The notes under the pieces are model-generated. The model had not been told where the DNA came from. It saw nothing but the letters and a program-made list of their open reading frames with translations, and did no database searches. Position numbers and translations under genes: made by a program. Of a stretch of DNA of 24,647 bases, positions 15,066-23,842 are shown in pieces. The stretch comes from a virus: the IMG/VR virus record IMGVR_UViG_3300042995_000014, positions 1 to 24,647 of that record; one strand, given 5' to 3'. How positions within the stretch are numbered: position 1 is the stretch's first letter; each line of letters begins with the position of its first letter.

Positions 15066-16454
15066 CTACAGCGCCGGCCGCCGCCGTTCGTCGGCGGTCA
15101 CGCGCTCGAAGGCATGGCCGGCGCGAAGGGCCAGCGCATCCTCGAAGGGACGCCCGATGATCTGCGCACCCACGGGCAGCCCGCCCGCCCCATAGCCCGT
15201 GCAGACAGAGACGACCGGCTGACCCGTTACGTTGAAGGGCGCGGTGAGGTTCGCGCCCTGCAGTGTCGTCCAGGTGCTTAGACTCTCGAGCAGGGCCGCC
15301 TCGACCGGCTGCCCAGCGGTGACCAGCAGGTCGCACTCCTGCATCACGGAGGCGACAGCCTCGCAAAGTTCGCGCCGCCGGCGCTGCGCCTGCACGTAGT
15401 CCGCCCCGGTGATGAGCGCCGCAATGGACAGCCGCTCGCGCAGAATGCGGCCATAGTCCTGGAAGCGGGTCCGCAGCCACGGCTGGTGGATCGCCAGCGC
15501 CTCGGCCATCAGCACCACCCAGCCAGCAGCATGGAAGTCGCACAGTGGCGGCAGCGTGACCTCGCGGATCTCGGCGCCCTCGGCGCGCAGCACCTCCAGC
15601 AGTCGCTCAATCCCGGCGCACACCGCCGGGCTCGCCGGCAGGTCCGACTCATGGAAGTGCCTCACCACGCCGATCCGCAGGCCGGCCACGCCACCCGCGA
15701 GGCCAGAGAGCAGGTCGGGCACCGGCCGGTCGGCTGAGGAGGGGTCCTCCGAATCATGGCCTGCCATGGCCTGCAGCAGGATCGCGCAATCCTCCACTGT
15801 CCAGGCCATCGGCCCGGCGGTGTCCATGCTGTGCGAGAGCGGTAGGATGCCGCGCCGACTGCAGAGCCCGTAGGTCGGCTTCACTCCGGCGATCCCGCAC
15901 CAGGCCGAAGGCAACCGGATGGAGCCGCCGGTATCGGAGCCCGTACCGCCCAGGATGATCCCCGCCGCCACCGCTGCGCCCGTACCCGAGGAGGAACCGC
16001 CCGTAGCGCGTGTCGTATCCCAGGGGTTGCGCGGCGGCGGCCAGGGCAGGTCGAAGGAGGGGCCGCCGCTGGCGAACTCATGCGTCGCGAGCTTGCCGAG
16101 CATCACCGCGCCGCACGAAGCCCAGGCTGCAACGGTCGCCGCGTCTCGAGCCGGCAAATGGTCCAGCAGGATGCGGGAATGCGCAGTGGTTGGGATGCCG
16201 GCCGTCTCGTAGATGTCCTTATGGGCGACGGGGATGCCATCCAGCGCGCTGAGCAGCGTTCCGGCCATCTGACGCGCCTCGGCCTCCCGCGCCTGGCGTA
16301 AAGCCACGTCTTCGGTCAGACGTATGAAGGCGTTGAGGCGCGGATTCAGTGCCTCGGCGCGTGCCAGCGCAATCCTTGTCAGCTCGACGGGGGAGAGCGC
16401 CCTCGTGGCGATCAACCGCGCGGCCTCGGCGAGGCTGCCGGGAAGCGTGGTCAT
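15066..16454 (-). CDS. Amidase signature enzyme, AtzE-like
   Basis: A 462-aa amidase signature hydrolase. The Ser-cisSer-Lys triad is visible: Lys79 in VAHKDIY, the cis-Ser region in GGSSSGTGAA (152-161), and nucleophile Ser178 in GSDTGGSIRLP (172-182). Length fits the family (GatA, AtzE and relatives). The start overlaps the stop of the small AtzG-like gene by four bases (ATGA). That pairing suggests an AtzE-type enzyme, which hydrolyses 1-carboxybiuret in the s-triazine/cyanuric acid route, or a related amidase that uses the same small partner; no other gene of that route is nearby, so the substrate is open. Confidence 0.9.
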   Translation of the reverse strand: MTTLPGSLAEAARLIATRALSPVELTRIALARAEALNPRLNAFIRLTEDVALRQAREAEARQMAGTLLSALDGIPVAHKDIYETAGIPTTAHSRILLDHLPARDAATVAAWASCGAVMLGKLATHEFASGGPSFDLPWPPPRNPWDTTRATGGSSSGTGAAVAAGIILGGTGSDTGGSIRLPSAWCGIAGVKPTYGLCSRRGILPLSHSMDTAGPMAWTVEDCAILLQAMAGHDSEDPSSADRPVPDLLSGLAGGVAGLRIGVVRHFHESDLPASPAVCAGIERLLEVLRAEGAEIREVTLPPLCDFHAAGWVVLMAEALAIHQPWLRTRFQDYGRILRERLSIAALITGADYVQAQRRRRELCEAVASVMQECDLLVTAGQPVEAALLESLSTWTTLQGANLTAPFNVTGQPVVSVCTGYGAGGLPVGAQIIGRPFEDALALRAGHAFERVTADERRRPAL

Positions 16455-16645
16455 GGGACGGCGTCGCGCGGTGAGAAGACGGGTGCGGGCTCCACCTCGA
16501 TGGGCAGCGGCGCGTGGAGACGTTCGATCATCGCAAGCAGCAGGCCGGAGGCGGCATGGACGCTGGTCCGACCCTCCGGGTCGAGCAAGATCCCGGCACG
16601 CGCCATCAGCGCGTCGAAGACAGGCTCGGGGATAAGATCTGGCAT
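16451..16645 (-). CDS. AtzG-like small amidase partner (DUF4089 type)
   Basis: A 64-aa protein ending in LHAPLPIEVEPAPVFSPRDAVP. The pattern 'hydrophobic helix - LDPEGR - helix - LP..VEPAPVF.P' matches the AtzG/DUF4089 small proteins, which have a GatC-like fold and bind an amidase signature enzyme. The start is ATG 16643-16645, because GGAGG stands six bases upstream; an ATG at 16651 directly touches that site. It overlaps the amidase start by four bases, which fits a stoichiometric complex. The spacing to upstream spoVR is about 100 bases, so shared transcription is possible. Confidence 0.7.
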   Translation of the reverse strand: MPDLIPEPVFDALMARAGILLDPEGRTSVHAASGLLLAMIERLHAPLPIEVEPAPVFSPRDAVP

Positions 16646-16651
16646 AGTCAT

Positions 16652-16656
16652 CCTCC
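16652..16656 (-). promoter_or_regulatory. Shine-Dalgarno GGAGG deciding the AtzG-like start
   Basis: On the minus strand GGAGG is followed by ATGACT and then ATG 16645. The first ATG has no spacer to the site, while the second has six bases, so the second is taken as the start. Confidence 0.6.
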
Positions 16657-16747
16657 GCTCAGTCAAGTCGCGCGAGCCAGCCTGGCGGTCCGGCCATCGA
16701 GCGCGGGGCGCGTCCACCACCCAGTGCGCGCTACCGCCTACTTAAAC

Positions 16748-18304
16748 CTATCCGAGCGCATGGATAATGCCCGGCCTTGCGGCAGCGCTCTGCTCCCGAA
16801 GCACGACGCCTGTGCCATCTACCTCGCGCAGCAGCACAGCGTAGCTCCAGAGGTCCGCCAGGTGTTGCAATACGTGATGTGTCTGGTCCGGGTCTAGCAA
16901 CTGGCCGTCGAGCACCTGGTGGTGAAGGATGAGCCGCCTGTCTCCCATCAGGTCTACATCATTGATCTGGATGTCAGGGCCGGTGCGCCCAACATCATGC
17001 AGGCGCGCCAGCGCCTGCCGAAGGCGCCGGAAGCCGCGCGCATCGTGGATAGCATCGACGCGCAACTCCCGTTCACCCTGGGCGTCCACCAGCTTGAACA
17101 TCCTGAACCGGCGCATCAGGCGCGGGCTCAGAAACTGGGCGATGAAGCTGTCGTCGCGATGGTTCGCCCAGGCGTCGCGCAGCACGCCAAGGGCATCCCG
17201 GCAGCCTGCGAAATCGGGGAACCACTCCCGGTCTTCGGCATCCGGCTCGGTGGCGATGCGGGCGATGTCCTCCATCATCGCATAGCCAAGCGCATAGGGG
17301 TTGAGGCCTGAATAGCGCCGGTCGTCGAAGTCGGGCTGTGTCACGACATTGGTGTGGCTGTGCAGGAACTCCAGGAACTGACCATCGGAAAGCCGGCCCT
17401 GCTGGTGCAGGCGCGACAGGATGCGGTGGTGCACAAAGGTGGCACAACCCTCGTTCATCACCTTGGTCTGTCGCTGAGGATAGAAATACTGCTCGATGTT
17501 GCGGACGATGCGCAGGATCTCGCGCTGCCAGGGCTTCAGGCGTGGTGCCGTCTTCTCCAGGAAATAGAGGATGTTCTCCTGCGGCAGCTCGAGCAGCGCG
17601 CGACGCCGTGCCTCGTCGAGTTGCGCGGCGGGTGCGGTTCCGCTGGCCGGCAGGGTGCGCCAGAGATCGTCGTAGATGCGTTCCTCATGCGCGCGACGCT
17701 CGCGTTCCCGCTTCTCCTCCCCGGCCAGGTCCAGCGCGCGGCGTCGCGGCACGCGGAAGATGGCCTGCGAGGACAGCGCATGCGCTGCATCCAGCACGCG
17801 TTCGACCTCCATCTCGCCGTGCTGCTCCTCGCAGCGGGCGATGTAGCCGCGGGCAAAGTCGATGTAGTCGAGGATGCCCGCGGCATCCGTCCATTCCCGG
17901 AACAGGCCGTTGTTGCGGAAGAAGTGGTTGTGGCCGAAGGCGGCATGCGCAATCACCAGCGCCTGCATCGTCGCCGTGTTCTCCTCCATGACGTAGCAGA
18001 GGCAGGGCGAGGAGTTGATGACGATCTCATAGGCCAGCCCCTGGAAGCCGGCACGGTAGAGCGCCTCGTGCCGGGCAAACCTCTTGCCGAAGCTCCAATG
18101 CCGATAGAACAGCGGCATGCCGTTGGCAGCGTAGGCGTCGAGCATCTGTTCGGCCGAGATGACCTCGATGCGCGTGGGGTAGAGCGTGAGCCCCAGTTCC
18201 CCGGTCGCGATCTCGCCGCAGGCGTCGTGGATGCGCTGGAGCGTGTCGAAATCCCAGTCCGCCCCGCGGAACAGAAGCCGGCCAGCCTCGGCCGTGGCAC
18301 TCAT
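16748..18304 (-). CDS. SpoVR family protein (YcgB-like)
   Basis: A 518-aa SpoVR/YcgB family protein, close to the usual 500-510. Diagnostic stretches are GLTLYPTRIEVISAEQMLDAYAANGMPLFYRHWSFGK region near 40-75, INSSPCLCYVMEENT, AHAAFGHNHFFRNN (His-rich), and VMNEGCATFVHHRI. The His/Glu clusters suggest a metal site, but the biochemical activity is not established. In Bacillus the homologue affects spore cortex; in Gram-negatives it belongs to the PrkA-YeaH-SpoVR stress/stationary-phase triad, as here. The start overlaps the yeaH stop (ATGA), so translation is coupled. Confidence 0.93.
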   Translation of the reverse strand: MSATAEAGRLLFRGADWDFDTLQRIHDACGEIATGELGLTLYPTRIEVISAEQMLDAYAANGMPLFYRHWSFGKRFARHEALYRAGFQGLAYEIVINSSPCLCYVMEENTATMQALVIAHAAFGHNHFFRNNGLFREWTDAAGILDYIDFARGYIARCEEQHGEMEVERVLDAAHALSSQAIFRVPRRRALDLAGEEKRERERRAHEERIYDDLWRTLPASGTAPAAQLDEARRRALLELPQENILYFLEKTAPRLKPWQREILRIVRNIEQYFYPQRQTKVMNEGCATFVHHRILSRLHQQGRLSDGQFLEFLHSHTNVVTQPDFDDRRYSGLNPYALGYAMMEDIARIATEPDAEDREWFPDFAGCRDALGVLRDAWANHRDDSFIAQFLSPRLMRRFRMFKLVDAQGERELRVDAIHDARGFRRLRQALARLHDVGRTGPDIQINDVDLMGDRRLILHHQVLDGQLLDPDQTHHVLQHLADLWSYAVLLREVDGTGVVLREQSAAARPGIIHALG

Positions 18305-19599
18305 GGGCCCGCTCCCTCCATGGCTCCCTTGCGGAACAACTCGCGGAAGACCGGATAGATCTCGCGCCGATGGCTGGCCTTCCGCATGGCCAGGCGACGA
18401 TTGGCGGCACCCAGGCGGACATAGGTGTTCCAGAGCTCCGTCTCCCGCGAGACGAAGCCGAAATTGCCGGCCTGATGCTCGTGGCCGATCTCGAGATAGG
18501 CGTAGTACTGGCAGACCGGCAGGATCTGCTTCGACAGGAGATCCGTGGTGCGCTCCCGGTCTCCGCTGGCATTGTCGCCGTCCGAGGCTTGGGCCACGTA
18601 GATGTTCCAGTCCGCCCGATCGTAGCGCGCCTGCATCACCTTCAGCATCACCTCGAAGGCGGTGGAGACGACGGTGCCGCCGGTCTCTGGACTGCGGAAG
18701 AAGGTCTCCTCATCCACCTCGCTGGCCTCATGCGTGTGGCGGATAAAGACGACCTCCACGTGACGGTAGCAGCGAGAAAGGAACAGGTGGAGCAGCAGGT
18801 AGAAGCGCTTCGCCAAGTCCTTCATGGCCTCGGTCATGGAGCCCGAGACATCCATCAGGCAGAACATCACGGCTTGTGCCACCGGTCGCGGCGCCGGTTC
18901 GAACTGGCGGTAGCGCACATCGATCGGATCGACATAGGGAATGCGCGTTCCACGGGCGCGCAGCAGCGCAAGCTTCTCGCGCAGTACCTCGGCTTGCGCT
19001 GATTCCCCGGCCTCCGCCTCGGCCTGGCGCAATTCCTCCTCGAGCCGCTCGATCTCCTCAGGCTTCGGGCGACGCAGCGCGATGCGGCGCGACATTGCGT
19101 TGCGCATGGTGCGCCCAAGCGCGAGATTGGCCGGTGAACCCTGTGTTCCGAAGCCGGCTCTCCGCAGTTCGAAGGCATCGCCTTCGACCAGTCGCTTCCT
19201 TGCAAGTTCCGGCAGTTCCAGATCCTCGAGGAAAAGGTCCAGGAACTCCTCCTGCGTCAGCGCGAAGCGGAAGCTGTCTTCGTCCTTCCCGTCCAGGCTG
19301 CCCTCCCGGCCGCCGCCCTCGCCGGAGCGAGGGCGCGGGATGCGGTCGCCCTCCAGGAACTCCCGGTTGCCCGGCAGTACATGCTCGCGAAGCCCGCCGG
19401 CGGCGCGATGGAACTGCGGCTCGTTCACGCCGCCGGCGGGAATGGTCACTTCGCCGCCGCGGGCCAGGTCGCGCACGCTGCGCTCGCCGGCCGCCTCGCG
19501 CACCGCCTCCCGGACCAGCTCCCTGGCGCGACGGATGAAGCGTTGCCGGTTGGAGAGGCTCTTCCCGCTCGGGTTCAGGCGACGGTCGACGATCTGCAT
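18301..19599 (-). CDS. yeaH: YeaH/YhbH family (DUF444) VWA-domain protein
   Basis: A 432-aa DUF444 protein (E. coli YeaH is 427). The opening MQIVDRRLNPSGKSLSNRQRF is typical and fixes the start at ATG 19597-19599; a longer frame to 19647 overlaps prkA and is not conserved-looking. A Gly-rich segment lies at 88-105 and a charged coiled-coil at 178-215. A von Willebrand A fold from about 240 has the MIDAS motif DVSGS (250-254). It is thought to work with the PrkA kinase under nutrient stress. Seventeen bases separate it from prkA, and it overlaps spoVR. Confidence 0.94.
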   Translation of the reverse strand: MQIVDRRLNPSGKSLSNRQRFIRRARELVREAVREAAGERSVRDLARGGEVTIPAGGVNEPQFHRAAGGLREHVLPGNREFLEGDRIPRPRSGEGGGREGSLDGKDEDSFRFALTQEEFLDLFLEDLELPELARKRLVEGDAFELRRAGFGTQGSPANLALGRTMRNAMSRRIALRRPKPEEIERLEEELRQAEAEAGESAQAEVLREKLALLRARGTRIPYVDPIDVRYRQFEPAPRPVAQAVMFCLMDVSGSMTEAMKDLAKRFYLLLHLFLSRCYRHVEVVFIRHTHEASEVDEETFFRSPETGGTVVSTAFEVMLKVMQARYDRADWNIYVAQASDGDNASGDRERTTDLLSKQILPVCQYYAYLEIGHEHQAGNFGFVSRETELWNTYVRLGAANRRLAMRKASHRREIYPVFRELFRKGAMEGAGP

Positions 19600-19616
19600 C
19601 CGCGGCGCCTTGTGCC

Positions 19617-21563
19617 TCAGCTCGATTGCTTGACACGCATGTACCACTCCACCAGGCGGCGCACCTGCCGCTCGGTATAGCCCCGCGCGGTCATGCGGCG
19701 GACGAACTCGTTGTGCTTGCGCTCCGTCTCGTTGTCCTGCTTCGAGCCGAAGCTGATCACCGGCAGCAGCTCCTCGACCTGGCTGAACATCCGCTTCTCG
19801 ATGACGTCGCGGATCTTCTCGTAGCTGGTCCAGGACGGGTTGCGGCCGCCGGATGCAGCACGCGAGCGTAGCGAAAACTTCACCACCTCGTTGCGGAAGT
19901 CCTTCGGGTTGGCAATGCCCGCCGGCTTCTCGATCTTGGTCAGCTCGTGGTTCACGGCCTCGCGATTCAGCAGCTGGCCGGTATCCGGATCCTTGTAGTC
20001 CACATCCTCGATCCAGGCATCGGCATAGGCGACGTACCGGTCGAACAGGTTCTGGCCGTAGTCGTGGTAGCTTTCGAGATAGGCTTTCTGGATTTCATGC
20101 CCGATGAACTCGGCATAGCGCGGTGCCAGCTCGCCCTTGATGAATTCCAGGTAGCGCTTCTCGGCGTCGCTGCCGAACTGTTCCCGCCGCACGGATTGTT
20201 CCAGGGCGTACATCAGGTGGACAGGGTCGGCGGCAACCTCGCTGGTATCGTGGTTGAAGGTGGCTGCCAGCACCTTGAAGGCAAAGCGCGTCGAAATACC
20301 GTCCATGCCTTCGTCCGGGCCGGCCGCATCTCGGTATTCCTGCAGGCTACGCGCCCGCGGATCGGTCTCCTTCAGGCTCTCGCCGTCATAGACACGCATC
20401 TTGGAGAACTGGTTGCTGTTCTCGTGCTTTCGCAGGCGCGACAGGACGGAGAAGCGTGCGAGCATCTCGAGGGTACCGGGCGCGCAGGCCGCCTGTGAAA
20501 GCTCGCTGCCCTGAAGCAGCTTCTCGTAGATCTTCTGCTCCTCGGTCACGCGCAGGCAGTAGGGTACCTTGATGACGTAGATGCGATCGATGAAGGCTTC
20601 GTTGTTCCGGTTGTTCCGGAAGCTGTGCCACTCCGCCTCGTTCGAATGCGCCATGATGATGCCGCGGAAGGGAATGGCGCCGATGTTCTCCGTGCCGATG
20701 TAGCTGCCTTCCTGCGTCGCCGTCAGCAGCGGATGCAGCATCTTGATCGGCGCCTTGAACATCTCGACGAATTCGAGCATGCCCTGGTTGGCGCGGTTGA
20801 GCCCCCCCGAGAAGCTGTAGGCGTCCGGGTCGTTCTGCGCGTGCAACTCCAGCTTGCGGATGTCGACCTTGCCGACCAGGGAGGAGATGTCCTGGTTGTT
20901 CTCGTCGCCCGGCTCGGTCTTCGCGATGGCAACCTGCCGCAGGCGCGACGGATTGACGCGCATCACGGTGAAGCGGGAGATGTCGCCGCGGAATTCATCG
21001 AGCCGCTTCACCGCCCAGGGGCTCATGAAGCCGCCGAGGCGCCGGCGCGGAATGCCGTAGCGCTCCTCCAGCAATGCGCCGTGGCGCTCAGGGTCGAAAA
21101 GATCCAGCGGGCTTTCGAAGACCGGACTGACCTGGCCCCCGGCCTTCAGCACATAGATCGGGTTGACCTCCATCAGCGCCTTCAGTCGCTCCGCGAGCGA
21201 GGACTTGCCGCCGCCGACCGGGCCGAGCAGATACAGGATCTGCTTGCGTTCCTCGAGCCCCTGCGCTGCGTGGCGGAAGAAGCCGACGATCCGCTCGATC
21301 GTCTCCTCCATGCCGTAGAACTCGTCGAAGGCGGGATAGCGCCGGATCGTGCGATTGAGAAAGATGCGCCCGAGCCGCGCGTCCTTCGACGTGTCCACCA
21401 ACACCGGCTCGCCGATGGCCGCCAAGATGCGCTCGGGCGCCGAAGCATGCATCATCGGGTTGTCCCGGCAGCCCTCCAGGAATTCCTGGAGGGACATCGC
21501 GGCGTCGCCTTGCCGGACGTAGTCCCGCGTATAGCTTGAAAAAAAGTCCTCGGAGAACGCCAT
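19617..21563 (-). CDS. prkA: PrkA family serine protein kinase
   Basis: A 648-aa PrkA (YeaG) protein, near the usual 640-650. The N-terminal AAA-like domain has Walker A GPVGGGKS (114-121) and ends with the ATPase-type region around NIGAIPFRGIIMAHSNEAEW. The C-terminal PrkA domain carries the kinase-assigned region. The start is ATG 21561-21563, since GGAGG lies five bases upstream; a GTG at 21575 would overlap that site. It leads a minus-strand run prkA-yeaH-spoVR and possibly the AtzG-like and amidase genes. In other bacteria the kinase responds to nitrogen or carbon starvation and stationary phase. Confidence 0.95.
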   Translation of the reverse strand: MAFSEDFFSSYTRDYVRQGDAAMSLQEFLEGCRDNPMMHASAPERILAAIGEPVLVDTSKDARLGRIFLNRTIRRYPAFDEFYGMEETIERIVGFFRHAAQGLEERKQILYLLGPVGGGKSSLAERLKALMEVNPIYVLKAGGQVSPVFESPLDLFDPERHGALLEERYGIPRRRLGGFMSPWAVKRLDEFRGDISRFTVMRVNPSRLRQVAIAKTEPGDENNQDISSLVGKVDIRKLELHAQNDPDAYSFSGGLNRANQGMLEFVEMFKAPIKMLHPLLTATQEGSYIGTENIGAIPFRGIIMAHSNEAEWHSFRNNRNNEAFIDRIYVIKVPYCLRVTEEQKIYEKLLQGSELSQAACAPGTLEMLARFSVLSRLRKHENSNQFSKMRVYDGESLKETDPRARSLQEYRDAAGPDEGMDGISTRFAFKVLAATFNHDTSEVAADPVHLMYALEQSVRREQFGSDAEKRYLEFIKGELAPRYAEFIGHEIQKAYLESYHDYGQNLFDRYVAYADAWIEDVDYKDPDTGQLLNREAVNHELTKIEKPAGIANPKDFRNEVVKFSLRSRAASGGRNPSWTSYEKIRDVIEKRMFSQVEELLPVISFGSKQDNETERKHNEFVRRMTARGYTERQVRRLVEWYMRVKQSS

Positions 21564-21568
21564 CAGCT

Positions 21569-21573
21569 CCTCC
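21569..21573 (-). promoter_or_regulatory. Shine-Dalgarno GGAGG deciding the prkA start
   Basis: On the minus strand GGAGG is followed by AGCTG and ATG 21563. A GTG at 21575 overlaps the site and is therefore unlikely to be the start. Confidence 0.65.
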
Positions 21574-21718
21574 ACTCAAACAACGTCAGGCCCGCATCCA
21601 AGCCAGCGAGACTGCCCACGCGGGGCACACGGGGCTGTCCAGTCTCGGCCAGAGCAAGGCCAGTAATGCCGCGCCGCATCAAACCACAGATGGATTACAG
21701 GTTCAGGCGTGCAACCGG

Positions 21719-21817
21719 GCTGCTCGCAATTCATCATAACGCCGATGAAGCGAAAAGGTGGCACGATCAGTCGTTATTGCGGAACCGTGATCTGCATTTA
21801 GAGCTGCCCGCAATTCA
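21719..21817 (+). repeat. Pair of 15-bp direct repeats upstream of prkA
   Basis: GCTGCTCGCAATTCA at 21719-21733 recurs as GCTGCCCGCAATTCA at 21803-21817, one mismatch, 84 bases apart. Read on the minus strand in one frame both encode ELRAA. They could be regulator sites of the prkA promoter region or a trace of a repeated protein sequence. Confidence 0.45.
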
Positions 21818-22279
21818 GCCCTACAGGCGGCGCCACCGTTAAGGCCTCGGCGGAAGTCTGAGCATGCGCCTATGGCCTCGAGCGCCGCCGGCGGCGCTAC
21901 CGTGCCTAGGGGAAAGGACAACTGGTCGAGGAGACCGCACGGCCGGTGTGACGGTTTTCGCGGTCCGCCGGCTACAAGGCGTTTCCCCCAGCCTGCTGTC
22001 CATTAACGGCGGCGCATGCCCAAGGGCAGGCACAAAGCGATTAGCGCGGACGAGGAAATCGTCTCCGTCAGCCGCGTCGGGGAATTTGAGGCCCGATCCA
22101 CAACCTCGAACGCCTACTCAGCCGCAAGGCCAGGTGGATGACGCCGCCTATGGCTACCGGGCCCGCCTCTGCCCCTTCTGATTGTCGCTGTACTAGCAGC
22201 AACGCGTCGGCGCTCACGATTAGATGCTGGGCGATAAAGAAATGTCGGAACAAGGCATGTGGCGCGCCCCACTGCTCGC

Positions 22280-23047
22280 TCAGCCACTCTCGTTTCCGGA
22301 TACCACCTCGGATCTTCCTCGCGTGGGTCTGTGCCCGGCGGCCCAGTTGGCGATCGCTGCCGCGATCTTTTCGCCACCTCTCACCGAGGGCCCTGTGGGG
22401 CCGGCGAAATCCCTGTCCTCGCTGCAGATCAGACGCAAGTCGATTAGCGCAGTACCCTGCGCGAAGGCGCCGCGGGTGATCACATCGTTGAACGTGGCGA
22501 GGGCCACAATCGCTACCCTCCGGCGTTCAGGCCCGGGGAAACGCGGGTCGTAGACCGTGCAGACTGCGGCTGGCAGCCCACGCCCGAGCAGCACGTCAAG
22601 CATCGTTCGGTAATCCTGTTCGAAGCTTTCGCGAAGGGTTGCAATCCGAGAGAGACCATGAGCCACGCTCCGCGCCGGTTCAGCAAGCACGCCCTCGCGC
22701 CGGCCGGCATCGTTGCCGCCCGCGCTGACCACCAAGTGGGTCGCATCGGGCGGCAGCCTCGCGAGCTGACCTGGCACGTCGGCCGCTACAGAGCCGCCTC
22801 CGGCTAGGAGAGTGGCCTGCCAGCCTGATGGCAATCGCCTGCGGAGCTGCGCCACCACGTCGGGCCCACTACCCCGGAGGTAGCCTGCATTGTCGAAGAC
22901 GGAATCGCCGAGAAGAACTACATGACCTACAGGTCGTGCCCCCAAAGACTGCGTGCTAGCAGTTCGCGAGCAAGTCATGAGTCCTGCAGCAGCAGTGACG
23001 CTGAGCGCTGTCCGGCGGGGCACAAGCAAGCCTAACGAAGCGGTCAT
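22280..23047 (-). CDS. Exported SGNH/GDSL hydrolase-like protein
   Basis: A 255-aa protein with a signal sequence: Arg11-Arg12, a hydrophobic stretch, then LMTC with Cys26, which fits a lipoprotein signal, possibly Tat-type because of the Arg pair. The SGNH fold is indicated by block I LLGDSVFD (nucleophile Ser49), the block II glycine in AGGGS (83-87) and block III SAGGND (108-113). Block V should carry D-x-x-H, but after Asp203 the segment DLRLICSE..DFAGP.GPS has no His. It may use another residue or be a binding protein. The ATG has AAGGA nine bases upstream. It stands alone. Confidence 0.8.
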   Translation of the reverse strand: MTASLGLLVPRRTALSVTAAAGLMTCSRTASTQSLGARPVGHVVLLGDSVFDNAGYLRGSGPDVVAQLRRRLPSGWQATLLAGGGSVAADVPGQLARLPPDATHLVVSAGGNDAGRREGVLAEPARSVAHGLSRIATLRESFEQDYRTMLDVLLGRGLPAAVCTVYDPRFPGPERRRVAIVALATFNDVITRGAFAQGTALIDLRLICSEDRDFAGPTGPSVRGGEKIAAAIANWAAGHRPTRGRSEVVSGNESG

Positions 23048-23842
23048 TCTACGCGTCCTTACCGGTTGGCTGAACGGCGGAATAGGTCTTGCGGGTAGGC
23101 ACTGGAACGCCTTGCCGTTCCGGTAGTTGACTCGGTCGCAGGGCCGCCCGGAGCTTTCTCCTGCCTATCGCCCCCACGCCGGGCACCAGCGCGGGTCGCC
23201 AAGGCACACGCGCTGCCCGTGCAGCCAAGCTGCCCCGGAAGCCCTCGCTGCCCCTGCGTGACGCTTGCAGGGAGCGCTTGACGCAGCCGATCGGTTGCTC
23301 ACTGCACCAGTGCAGTTCCGGCTGTCAGACGCGGATTAGCCCCTTTTGCATCAATCATCGGTTCGGCGATTGCCCCCGTGAAACAAACGCGGCAACCGCG
23401 ACTTCGGCAGTCAGCATCAGCCCTTGAGCGCACCACGATCCCCCGCGGCCGCAGCTCAACCACCGCCGCTCTCTGGTTCGTGGTGATGCCCTTCGGCCAA
23501 ACCAACAACCTGCCTCCACTTCGGCGGCTGGGGCGGCAAGGTCGGCCTCCGCGCGTTGCGTGACTTGCCGGATGCGCCGCTTCGCGCGACCGTATCGCAT
23601 GGAAGAAGACGCTGAAGTAGCCATTGGCGACTCGCGCATTCAGACCGCTGTTCGGGCGCTAGATGCCGCCCTTCGTGAAGGTGCTGAGCGCGGCCCTGAG
23701 GTCACGCTGCTGACCCGCCGACAACGGCTGAGGACCCGCGCCGGCACAGCGCCGGCAGCTGGAGTCACCGTCCGCCGAAGCTGATCCGGCTCATACCCAG
23801 CTTTCGCACCACATCGCCTCATGCGTGGTCAGACGCGGGGCG
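23048..23842. other. Gene-poor 795-bp stretch
   Basis: No supported gene. Frames on both strands are short and lack ribosome sites or recognisable motifs. The most protein-like is a plus-strand frame from ATG 23599 to 23784, listed among the rejected items. The SGNH promoter should lie near 23048-23150. No tRNA, repeat array or IS end was recognised. Confidence 0.4.

Larger units (their letters stand above)
21564..22279. other. Gene-poor 716-bp stretch upstream of prkA
   Basis: No gene is supported. It should hold the prkA promoter. It contains a 15-base direct repeat with one mismatch (21719-21733 and 21803-21817). The part around 21720-21800 is A+T-richer than its surroundings. Short minus-strand frames (for example 21703-21921 and 22068-22253) have some protein-like look but no ribosome site or family I recognise; they may be decayed genes. 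Confidence 0.4.

Noticed and set aside
17354-18358. 334-codon plus-strand frame antisense to spoVR
   Set aside because: Shadow of spoVR/yeaH; composition follows the complementary codons and no domain is seen.
20625-21539. 304-codon plus-strand frame antisense to prkA
   Set aside because: It lies wholly within the well-supported prkA gene and has the Arg/Leu/Val-rich look of a GC-driven shadow frame; no ribosome site or motif.
21703-21921. Minus-strand 72-codon frame containing ELRAA twice
   Set aside because: Somewhat protein-like C-terminal half, but no ribosome site, no recognisable family, and the repeat can be explained at the DNA level.
22068-22253. 61-codon minus-strand frame (MFRHFFIAQHL...) downstream of the SGNH gene
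   Set aside because: Needs a TTG start with no good ribosome site; no family recognised.
23599-23784. 61-codon plus-strand frame starting MEEDAEVAIGDSRIQ
   Set aside because: Plausible amino-acid mix, but no ribosome site and no recognised family, in a gene-poor stretch.
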